Source: Strigamia acuminata
Lineage: Eukaryota; Arthropoda; Chilopoda; Geophilomorpha; Linotaeniidae
Assembly (NCBI GenBank): GCA_949358305.1
Contig: OX442314.1
Span: 61,575,369 to 61,639,368 of the forward strand
DNA: 64,000 nt
Direction of reading: 5' to 3'
Part shown: one piece after another, positions 15,715-24,672 of the stretch
How positions within the stretch are numbered: the stretch's first letter is position 1
How the letters are laid out: every line of letters starts with the position of its first letter
Program-made: the position numbers and the translations under genes
Notes under the pieces: model-generated
What the model was told of the DNA's origin: nothing
What the model saw: only the letters and a program-made list of their open reading frames with translations
The model's database searches: none

Positions 15715-16109
15715 TTATTTCTTGCCGGATTTCTTAATCCCACTGCCACCTAAAGTGAAAAAAACAATCCATCAATTTCCAGATTAAAAAGTAAAAACCA
15801 ATTCAACTCGTCGTACCCATCGGTCCTTTCTGCGCGGCTTTCTGCGCCGCTTCCTTCATCGCCTTTTGCTCATCCTTCTGTTTCTGCTTGAACGCCATTT
15901 CGTCCTGCAACGATTCATTTAATTCGTAATTTTTAATATCGATTCATTCTTTTTTTATTATCTTTTTACATCGTCCACGTCTTTCTTGTCCTTTTTCGGT
16001 TGTTTCAAAGGCTTCTTTTTACCGCCTGCAAAGAATTGATAAAATGGTCATTCGTTAGATGGTGTTTAGATAGTGAAATGTAGTTTATTTTACCTTCTCG
16101 ACCTGACAT
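15715..16109 (-). CDS. TMA7: Translation machinery-associated protein 7
   Basis: Four minus-strand exons, 16109-16094, 16025-15970, 15904-15817 and 15749-15715, join in phase across GT-AG introns to give 64 residues, the usual size of this family. The protein starts MSGREGGKKKPLKQPKK, has a lysine-rich middle with AFKQKQKDEQKAM, and ends in the family signature GPMGGSGIKKSGKK. TMA7 (CCDC72) is a small, highly charged protein that co-purifies with ribosomes; its exact role is not settled. No defects are visible. It converges with GALK1. Confidence 0.93.
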
Positions 16110-16412
16110 TTTGAATAATATGAAGCGCGAACAGCGATGGAATAGCCTAAAAACGAGCGCGGCGCGAAAAACCTCGAAATCGTGTGCGGAAATGAAATGA
16201 AAACGGCGCTGCGGTCGTCGATTCGGCTTCCGATTCCGCCCGCCCGCACCGTGGCGACATCTCTCGGCGACGCGACCAAATGCGAGTGAAAACTAATCTT
16301 TTATTCCATTTGATTGAATGTTTAATGCCGATAAAATTCATCTTCCGTCCCCAATAAACAAATCCCACGAATTACACCACAATTTCAATTTATTTCCGTA
16401 TTTAAGTTGACT

Positions 16413-16860
16413 TTATTTCGACTTTTCCACCGATTTGATGGCGGCTTTGACTAGCGCTGCAAAAACGACAAAGTTTTTGATTTTTCCTTCGAAATTCGTT
16501 CATTTCATCTCACAGTAAGTAATAATCGCCACAAGAAGCAGGCCGACCATCACACACAGACACGTGACGTACCACTTGAGATACGGTCTTCCGTCTTGGC
16601 GACTGCAGTTGAATCGAATCGATAAAATACTATTATTAATTAGTATTATTAATTAGTCGTATTGATTACTCGTTTGCGGGTACATGTTGTATTTGCAGCG
16701 GCGGTGCGAACGTTCGATTCGCATTGAGCGGATCGTAGTAGACGATGACCGGCTGCAGGTATTGGTATTGCGGCCCGTAGTAGGGCGGGTACGCGGCCGG
16801 GTACGGCGGAGGCGGCGCAATCTCCTTCGGCGTCGTCGTCGTCGATGTCTCGGTCGTCAT
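16413..16860 (-). CDS. Small Pro/Tyr-rich single-pass membrane protein
   Basis: Three minus-strand exons, 16860-16670, 16602-16514 and 16456-16413, join in phase to 107 residues. The N-terminal 60 residues are Thr-, Pro- and Tyr-rich (PPPPYPAAYPPYYGPQYQY). A transmembrane segment WYVTCLCVMVGLLLVAIITY follows, then a short basic tail ending KSVEKSK. There is no signal peptide, so the topology is uncertain. If the donor at 16509-16513 is not used, exon 2 runs to a nearby stop with a shorter tail (CEMK), so an alternative end is possible. A minus-strand AATAAA lies at 16389-16394. Proline- and tyrosine-rich cytosolic tails on small membrane proteins often carry WW-domain or ubiquitin-ligase binding motifs, but no family is recognised here. 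Confidence 0.75.
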
Positions 16861-17233
16861 GTTTAGTGACTGACAATGGATTATTGTTGTTGTTGTGCGA
16901 CTAGAAATGACTTTTAATTACTTTTAAAATTATCCAACACTCATAAGTGGATTAAAACATTTAAAAATCACCAAGATGCCCAAAGAAATTCATAAATTCA
17001 TAAAGAAATGACGTAAATTGCCGATATATTTCTTTTCAAACCACTTTTGAAATGCATGCGGTACCGGGTTTTGAGATAACCAAAATGTTTCCAGCGCCGT
17101 TTGGTGGAAAAATAGGGAACTCGAATAAAAGCGGTTCTAAAATCTTCAGACCTATGACGTCATAGCGGAATCCAAAATGGTCACCGTCGCAGCGTGGTTT
17201 TAAACATTTTAAAAGATTTCAGTTTAATTAGCG
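16861..17233. promoter_or_regulatory. Divergent promoter region with CRE palindrome
   Basis: A 373-bp gap between the start codons of the minus-strand membrane-protein gene and BYSL. It contains a full cAMP-response-element palindrome TGACGTCA at 17155-17162 and, shortly after, a tccaaaatgg stretch resembling a YY1 site, about 60-70 bp before the BYSL ATG. No TATA box is seen in a suitable place. Function is inferred from motif and position only. Confidence 0.5.
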
Positions 17234-19605
17234 ATGGGTAAAATAAAGGGAAAAAGCGATGGCAGAAGCAAAGTGGCACTCGACACGCAGATGGAAGACG
17301 ACAGGTTGACGAAGCCGTCCGGCAGAGTGAAAGCGCGACAGCAGAGGCAAGAAGAAGACGAAGTAAGTCGGGAAAACTCGAAAGAAATCGATATTATTTT
17401 GACTAATTTATTTTAAAAAAAAAAAACAGTACGTCGACCACAAATTATCCAACAAAATCATCACGCAAGCGAGAGAGCAGCAAATCGAATTGGAAGAAGA
17501 ATTTGGCATTTCTAGGTCCGTATTCGACACAATTTTGATTAAATCCACATTTATAATAATGATAATATTTGATTTTCAGTTCAAACAAACGCAAAAATGT
17601 TTGTGGAAAGCCAACGTTGGGCGATGACGTCACCTCCGAGCCGGAGTCCGATTTGGACGACGCGGATTTCGAAGACTATTCTGCGGTATAAAAAAAAATT
17701 AAAATTAAAATTAAAATTAAATTAAATTGAATTAAATTGTAGGATGTTGACGAAGACGATGCCAGGGCGTTGGAAATGTTTATGGCCCCCGACCCGAGCG
17801 TGAGGCGCACACTCGCGGACATAATCAAGGAGAAAGTGACGGAAAAGCGGACGGAATTGGCGTCGGAGACGTCGGACATGAGTTACATGAACGTGGTTCA
17901 GCTGAGACCGGAAGTGGTTGTTATGTACAGGGGCGTGCGGGAAGTGTTGTCGAAGTATCGGAGCGGGAGGCTGCCGAAGGCTTTCAAGATTATTCCTCGG
18001 TTGGCCAACTGGGAACAAGTGCTGGCGTTGACGGAGCCGGATCAGTGGACGGCCGCTGCCATGTACCAGGCGACGAGGATTTTTGCTTCGAATTTGAAGG
18101 AGCGCATGGCGCAGAGGTGAGGCGGAGGGTTTGGTTTGGGAGGAAAGGAATTGTTGTTTTTTTATTGTTTTTTTTTTGTTTTTAGGTTTTATAATTTGGT
18201 TTTGTTGCCACGAATTCGCGATGATGTTGCGGAGTTTAAGAAATTGAACGTCCATCTGTATGGAGTAAGCTAAAATTATTTATTTTGATTTATTTTGATT
18301 TATTTCGATTTATGTCGATTTATTTTGATTTATTTCGATTTATGTCGATTTATTTTGATTTATTTCGATTTATGTCGATTTATTTTGATTTATTTCGATT
18401 TATGTCGATTTATTTTGATTTATTTCGAGTTATTTCAAGTTATTTTGATTTATTTTGATTTATTTCAAGTTATGTTGATTTGTTTTGATTTATTTCGATT
18501 TATTTCGATTTATGTCGATTTATTTTGATTTATTTCGAGTTATTTCAAGTTATTTTGATTGATTTCAAGTTATGTCGATTTATTTTGATTTATGTCGATT
18601 TCATTGTCATTTATGTCGATTTCATTGTCATTTATGTCGATTTATTTTGATTTATGTCGATTTATCTTGATTTATTTCGAGTTATTTTAAGTTATTTTGA
18701 TTTATTTTGATTGATTTCAAGTTATTTTTGTTTCTTTTGATTTATTTCGATTTATGTCGAGTTATCATGATTTATTTCGAGTTATTTTGATTTATTTTGA
18801 TTTATTTCGAGTTATTTTGATTTATTTCGAGTTATTTTGATTTATTTTGATTGATTTCAAGTTATTTTGATTTATTTAGAGTTATTTTGATTTATTTCGA
18901 TTTATGTCGAGTTATCATGATTCATTTTGATTTATCTCGATTTATATTGATTTATCTCGATTTATATTGATTTATCTTGATTTATTTTGATTTATCTCGA
19001 TTTATTTTGTTTCATTTTGCTACATTTTATTTATTTTGTGTATTTATTCAGGCACTGCGGAAGTCTTTATTTAAACCTGGTGCATTTTTCAAAGGAATCT
19101 TGCTCCCAATCTGCGAGGCGGGCGATTGCTCTTTGAGAGAAGCGACGATCGTCGGAAGCGTCATGTCGAAGAACTCGATCCCGATTCTTCACTCGTGTGC
19201 CGCGCTGCTTAAAATAGCGGAGATGAAATACAGCGGCGCGAACAGTATTTTCTTGAGGATTTTGCTCGATAAAAAATACGCTTTGCCTTACCGAGTAGTC
19301 GACGGCGTCGTCTACCATTTCTTACAGTAAGTGAACTCTTTAAAACGAATTTTGAGTTTTAATTCAATTCGATTCAATTTCTTTTTAGATTCGAGCATGA
19401 TAAACGAGAAATGACGGTACTCTGGCATCAGGCTCTGTTGGTTTTGTGTCAAAGATACAAAGAGGACATGTCGAGCGATCAGAAAGAGCTCTTATTGGAT
19501 CTGATCAAAATTCATTCTCATCCGTCGATAACTAGTGAAATTAGAAGAGAATTACGAAATTCGAAATGTAGAGATGCGGAAGCCATTGAACCGATGGAAA
19601 ATTGA
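17234..19605 (+). CDS. BYSL: Bystin, 40S ribosome biogenesis factor
   Basis: Homologue of yeast Enp1, needed in the nucleolus for 18S rRNA processing and 40S subunit maturation and export. Exons are 17234-17362, 17430-17515, 17580-17685, 17743-18116, 18186-18264, 19052-19326 and 19389-19605. All junctions are GT-AG and the phases give 421 residues (human bystin 437). The N-terminus [11 protein letters not shown] is basic, followed by an acidic stretch. The conserved bystin domain starts around residue 120 and includes [70 protein letters not shown] and a final [15 protein letters not shown]. Intron 5 holds a 740-bp minisatellite. No coding lesion is seen. Confidence 0.96.
18271..19015. repeat. 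10-bp minisatellite in BYSL intron 5
   Basis: About 75 units of tatttcgatt, tattttgatt, tatgtcgatt and related 10-mers fill nearly the whole intron, leaving only short flanks next to the splice sites. Early units form a 30-bp higher-order pattern. Confidence 0.95.
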
Positions 19606-20263
19606 AGACTAAACTAAAAATTATCACTGTATTGCATAAAAGAAACGATAAAGGTATACATCAAGCTGGAAAAAGAATATAAGAGTTTTATTTCAATCCA
19701 AATTTCAAAATTATCAAAATTCTATTTTCTTTGTTGTTTCGTAATAAATCGAGATGTGTTATGGTTCTGCTTGCTGCAACATTGTCACATTTAAACGGAT
19801 TGAATTTAAAATATCGTCATTTATTAGTTATTACAGACAAACAAAGTATTTATTTAATTTATTTTATACATTTTAACTTTTCTAAAAAGATAATTATTCT
19901 TTATATGTGAATTTTAAGGCCTACTGACAAGGGAACCACATGAATAAGTCATTTTAGATTTTGGCCAAATTTTGGCCAAATGATGTCTAAAGTGAGCTTA
20001 ATAATTGCCTAAATTTTTAAATCTCCATGGTCAGCTGATTAACCATGGTAATTATCCCAAATCTGTACTCTTTTTGGGCTCTAGTAGACATTTTGAGTGA
20101 AAAGGCTGTGTAGGGATATGGTAAACAACTGGTTGCTGAGAAACAACTCCAGGAAAATAGTTCTGGAGCACTAATCCAGAACTATTTTTTCTGGAGTTGT
20201 TTTCTGGTCACATGGTCACATCCAGGAATTTTATGACCGTCTTCATGAAGACAATAATAGTTT

Positions 20264-20335
20264 GTAGTTGTGGTCCAGTGGTTAAGGCAATGGACTAGGA
20301 ATCTTTCCACACAGGTTCAAATCCTGGTGTGTGTG
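20264..20335 (+). repeat. tRNA-Ser-like sequence, left arm of foldback
   Basis: Contains an A box TGGTCCAGTGGTTAAGGC, an ATGGACTAGGAATC anticodon-arm-like part and a B box GGTTCAAATCC, in the order and spacing of a serine tRNA gene but without the long variable arm. It is a tRNA-derived relic or internal Pol III promoter, not a working tRNA. Confidence 0.7.
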
Positions 20336-20507
20336 TGAAAATTTTTACTTTTATTTTTTAATTTTTTTAGCAGTAATTTTAATGTTTGTAATTTTATGTT
20401 TGTTAAAAAATTAAATTAATTAATTAAAGTTTTTTAAAAACAAACATAAAATTACAAACATTAAAATTACTGCTAAAAAAATTAAAAAATAAAAGGAAAA
20501 ATTTTCA

Positions 20508-20580
20508 CACACACACCAGGATTTGAACCTGTGTGGAAAGATTCCTAGTCCATTGCTTTAACCACTGGACCACAACTACA
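20508..20580 (-). repeat. tRNA-Ser-like sequence, right arm of foldback
   Basis: Reverse-complement partner of the left-arm copy, with the same A and B boxes. The two copies face away from each other's ends, so transcription from either arm would run through the centre into the opposite arm. Confidence 0.7.
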
Positions 20581-22307
20581 AACTATTATTGTCTTCATGA
20601 AGACAGTCATAAAATTCCTGGATGTGACCATGTGACCAGAAAACAACTCCAGAAAAAATAGTTCTGGATTAGTGCTCCAGAACTATTTTCCTGGAGTTGT
20701 TTCTCAGCAACCAGTTGTTTACCATATCCCTACACAGCCTTTTCACTCAAAATGTCTACTAGAGCCCAAAAAGAGTACAGATTTGGGATAATTACCATGG
20801 TTAATCAGCTGACCATGGAGATTTAAAAATTTAGGCAATTATTAAGCTCACTTTAGACATCATTTGGCCAAAATTTGGCCAAAATCTAAAATGACTTATT
20901 CATGTGGTTCCCTTGTGAGTCTGGCTTCTTAGCTACGTGATGTGACGGTATCTGACAACTTAGTTATTACGTCATGTCTTGTGAATGGCGAAACACTTCA
21001 GTGAGGAAGCTCGTCTCAGCTCGCTAATAATTTCATTTTATCCTCGCAATATAATGCCATCCGAGGTTTTGTTAGTTGGAATCTTGTTTGTTGTAAGCAT
21101 ATACTTTATTTCGTCAAACAATACGGCCGATAAAATTGTTTTATGCGACAATGCTGAAATATTTATTCATTCCAAATGGCGGGTCAAACTTGTCGTGTTT
21201 GTATTTTATTTGAATATCATGCGGGGTGTAAAATCCAACTCTACCTCCACGTGGTCACCCCTGGATAAACTGATAAAATTCGGTGTCTCAGTTTTTTTGT
21301 TTTATAATATCATGTCTCAAGACCACATTTGCACACACACTTGGCATTAACATTTTCCTCTGTATTGTAAGCCCATATTCTTCTATGAATGCGGCATTTA
21401 CATGTCCATGTTTGTAAGACCAAATGATTGCAGTGATTCCCAGACATGATTTAAGAAACACGAGGTTCAAAACATCATTTCATTATAAAAGTCAACAAGT
21501 CTCTATTTTAGCTTTAACTTCACAGATGAAGATTTGTTTATGTTAATAACCCACTCCTTAAAATATTGCAAATAGCTAAAATCACATGAATTTGCAAATT
21601 TTACAAATACAAAAATTGATGAAAAAAAAGATTTGTTGAATTTGAAACGTTTGTTTTCTCTCTTCAAAGAGATTTTTTTTTGTTTGGTTTATTTTAACAG
21701 CATTATGCAATAACAAACAAAGTTAACGGATTAAAAAACTAATTCAAAACGGTTTATTTGCCCAGGACAGCCAATTTTATTATTTTTGCAAAATTTCAAA
21801 AATATGATTTATTCTTTTTAGGAGTTCTTTGTGATAGACCTATCACAAATAAACAAGCCAACGTCTTGATGATGTGTTGGAATCTTCTATATTAGAAAAT
21901 TGAGGAGATTAGTAAAAAAAAAAACAATTTGAAAAGAAAATATTTTAAAAGAAAATATTTTAAAAACATCTTGAAAAACCAAATCCATTTACATTAACTT
22001 TGAAAATTAAATACTTAAAAAATGTCTATTTTAAATCTTTCTTGGACGTGTTTTCTGCTATTTCTAATTTATCCAAACACTTTGAACCGCTAAAGGAAAA
22101 AAATTAAACGCATCAGTGGGAAAGCAAAAGCAGCAACGATTCAAAGTATCAGCTCTGCCTCCTATCTTATGAGGGCTGTGCCGACCTATGAGGCACAGAG
22201 GCGGTCACCTCAGGCGGGATGCTGGACTGGAGTTGCGGCAATTTTTACTCAGGAATAAAAGTTTGACCATAAATTGCAGCCCCGCTGGTGTGGACATGCC
22301 AGTCCAC

Positions 22308-22473
22308 TGTGGTATTCTAGTGTATATCCGCGTCACTGGATGGCGCTGCGAGCGGTGGACACCTGGCGCCGGTGTTTACCTGCATTGATATATGAATAAA
22401 CTGAATCAGTTCATGTTAGTACCTACATCAATACACTGTGTCTTTATTTCGGTAATGAATCAACGACACGACA
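22308..22473 (+). repeat. 5' LTR of the Mag-like element
   Basis: Starts TGTGGTATTCTAG and ends CGACACGACA. It contains gaataaactgaatc, a likely polyadenylation signal in R. Confidence 0.9.
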
Positions 22474-22602
22474 TTGGCGACGAGGATCAAAACGAAAGGA
22501 ATCCGCTCGCATCAAATACTGGACTTGACATCCATTGCTTTAAGTGGTGTGAGTGTGTTTGAAAGGTGGGCGTGGCAGTGATAGTAGTGATTTTGGACAA
22601 AA

Positions 22603-24672
22603 ATGGCCACCAATTTGAATTTACCGAGCGTCGGAAATTTCGACATTGCAGCTGGAAACCTGGATTATCGCTGGAAGAAATGGAGAAAGGCGTTCGAGTA
22701 TTATTTGATTGCGGCGAGAGTTGGTGAAGCACAGAAGCTGGCTACGCTGTTGCACCTCGCCGGCACTGAAGTGCAGGACATTTTTGAGACGTTTGATCCA
22801 GCGAATAAGGTGACTTATGATTTGGCTGTAGCAGCGTTGAATGTGTATTTCAATCCGCGAAAAAACCTTAGATTCGAGAGACATGTGTTTAGACAACAAA
22901 CACAGGAACCCGCCGAACTAATGGACGCTTTTGTAACACGTTTGAAAACAATGGTAAAAAGTTGCAAGTTCGGAGTTTTAGAGGACGATTTAATCGTGGA
23001 TCAGGTGTTGGAGAAGGGCCGCGATAAGGGTTTGCGGCGGCGCCTGTTGCGCGAAACTGATCTGACTTTAGACTCTTTATTGACATTAGCACGATCTTCA
23101 GAAGCAAGTGAACAACAGGCAACGTCAATGGAGCGGACAATTGTTGAAAACAACAAGGAAAACCTCGTGAATCAACTCAGAAGTGAGAGAAAGCCGTTTG
23201 TTAAAAATCGTGGGCGTGGCACATTTCGCAAATCCAACGCGAAACCGCATAATACGGACGATCGACGTGACGATAAATCTCAAGGAGTGAAGGAATGTTA
23301 TCGTTGTGGCCACAGGGATCATCTAGCAAACGACTGCACCGTCGCGAAAAATAAAGAGTGTGGATTTTGTCACAAATTGGGCCACTTTGCAAAAGTTTGC
23401 AGATTGAAGAGCGCCGGAGGTCGTGCACGAGGGAAGGATCGCGTCCAGTACGTCGGGGTGAACGAGTACGATTACGACAGCGAAGGTTCTTTTTGCATAA
23501 CCTCTTCAAAACCACACAAAGGCGTGACGGTGAGAATCGAACAACAGGACGTAACTGTTTTAATTGATTCAGGTTCGTCGGTGAATACAATCGATCAAAG
23601 GACGTGGACTTTGTTAAAAAAGAAAGGAATTCAACTAACGCCGACAAATACAAGATTATTCGCGTACGGAGTCGAGGAACCGTTGTTTGTTAGCGGACAG
23701 TTTGATGCGCAAGTGCAAACAGCTAAAAAATCAGTGAATACGAGATTTTTGGTTGTGCCATCTGGAAAACTTCCTTTATTAAGCAGAAAAACGTCCAAGG
23801 ATTTGGGACTTTTGAGAATAGATGAAGAAACAGTGCATGAAATTAATAATGATGATTCTTTATTATTTGACAAAACTTTAGGAAAATTGCGCAAGGATTT
23901 AGCCAATCGGATTACGAAATTCCGAGATGTTTTCGAGGGGATTGGAAAGCTAAAGGACTTCGAGCTCGAGTTATATATGGATTCGAGTGTGCGACCGGTG
24001 GCACAATCAGTGCGCCGTATCCCTTTCCATATCCGTAAGCAATTGGACATTGAAATCGATAATTTGTTGCAGGCGGACATCATCGAGCCAGTTACTGGCG
24101 CAACAGAATGGGTTTCGCCAGTCGTACCCGTGAAAAAGCCTGATGGCTCGATTAGACTGTGCCTCGACATGCGTGCCGTCAACGAGGCGGTAAAACGGAA
24201 CCGCCATCCACTTCCTACCATGGAGGAGGTCCTGGACGAAATTGACGGCGCCGAGCTCATTTCAAAACTGGATTGTCGCCAGGGATACCTACAGATACCC
24301 CTGAAAGCGGATTCGCGACGTTACACCGTGTTTGTGACGCATCGTGGCCTTTTCCGCTACAAAAGGCTCTTTTTCGGAATTGCGAGCGCACCGGAGGAAT
24401 ACCAGCGGATCCTCCAGAACATTTTGGCGGAGTGCGAAGGCACGAAGAATTCGCTGGACGACATTGTTGTACACGGCAAGACAGTCGCAGAACACGACGA
24501 GAGATTGGAAAAAGTCCTGGAAACATTGCATCGCAGCGGGTTAACATTAAACCTTAAAAAATGTTGTTTTGGCGTCTCGAAGGTGACTTTTCTTGGACAT
24601 GTAATTTCTAAAAGTGGAATTTCAGTTGCAGAGTCGAAGGTGGAAGCCGTGCGGAATGCTGTGGCACCCTAA
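22603..24672 (+). CDS. Gag - protease - reverse transcriptase (N-part) of the Mag-like element
   Basis: 689 residues up to a premature TAA at 24670-24672. The Gag capsid part covers residues about 1-190. Two CCHC knuckles follow near residues 230-270: CYRCGHRDHLANDC and CGFCHKLGHFAKVC. The aspartic protease motif VLIDSGSSVNTI is near residue 320. Reverse transcriptase follows with RLCLDMRAVNEAVKRNRHPLP, the palm segment ELISKLDCRQGYLQIPL and catalytic SLDDIVVHG; the first position of YxDD is Ser here. The frame continues past the TAA without shift as NESEIRSFLGLINYCARYIP, the RT thumb, so this is a point nonsense mutation in one otherwise intact gag-pol frame. Confidence 0.9.
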   Translation: MATNLNLPSVGNFDIAAGNLDYRWKKWRKAFEYYLIAARVGEAQKLATLLHLAGTEVQDIFETFDPANKVTYDLAVAALNVYFNPRKNLRFERHVFRQQTQEPAELMDAFVTRLKTMVKSCKFGVLEDDLIVDQVLEKGRDKGLRRRLLRETDLTLDSLLTLARSSEASEQQATSMERTIVENNKENLVNQLRSERKPFVKNRGRGTFRKSNAKPHNTDDRRDDKSQGVKECYRCGHRDHLANDCTVAKNKECGFCHKLGHFAKVCRLKSAGGRARGKDRVQYVGVNEYDYDSEGSFCITSSKPHKGVTVRIEQQDVTVLIDSGSSVNTIDQRTWTLLKKKGIQLTPTNTRLFAYGVEEPLFVSGQFDAQVQTAKKSVNTRFLVVPSGKLPLLSRKTSKDLGLLRIDEETVHEINNDDSLLFDKTLGKLRKDLANRITKFRDVFEGIGKLKDFELELYMDSSVRPVAQSVRRIPFHIRKQLDIEIDNLLQADIIEPVTGATEWVSPVVPVKKPDGSIRLCLDMRAVNEAVKRNRHPLPTMEEVLDEIDGAELISKLDCRQGYLQIPLKADSRRYTVFVTHRGLFRYKRLFFGIASAPEEYQRILQNILAECEGTKNSLDDIVVHGKTVAEHDERLEKVLETLHRSGLTLNLKKCCFGVSKVTFLGHVISKSGISVAESKVEAVRNAVAP

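Larger units (their letters stand above)
19928..20915. mobile_element. Foldback element with ~480-bp arms and tRNA-Ser-like sequence in each arm
   Basis: The two arms are near-perfect inverted repeats, from CAAGGGAACCACATGAATAA at the left to its complement at the right, with only about 30 bp of AT-rich spacer near 20400-20435. It is flanked by TGA on both sides (19925-19927 and 20916-20918). Comparison with copy 1 of the dispersed repeat gives the empty site ctacTGCgtctgg, supporting a 3-bp target duplication. It has no ORF, so it is non-autonomous. I do not assign a superfamily. Confidence 0.85.
19782..21924 (+). repeat. Dispersed repeat, copy 2, interrupted by a foldback element
   Basis: It begins TTGTCACATTTAAACGG and ends at an A-run near 21913-21924, the same ends as the inverted copy at 8870-10110. 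A 988-bp foldback (19928-20915) is inserted in it. Without that insertion it is about 1.15 kb, like copy 1. From 20985 it encodes MAKHFSEEARLSSLIISFYP, similar to copy 1, running on for 121 residues. Confidence 0.7.

Noticed and set aside
20264-20580. Two functional tRNA-Ser genes
   Set aside because: The long variable arm is missing, the stems are poor, and the copies lie inside the arms of a mobile element.
22188-22388. A 66-residue ORF before and into the Mag-like LTR
   Set aside because: It crosses the LTR boundary and has no protein-like features.
24472-24486. Ser in place of Tyr in the RT YxDD motif as an inactivating mutation
   Set aside because: The nested Gypsy of similar type has Gln at that position, and Mag-like elements vary there, so it is not evidence of inactivity.
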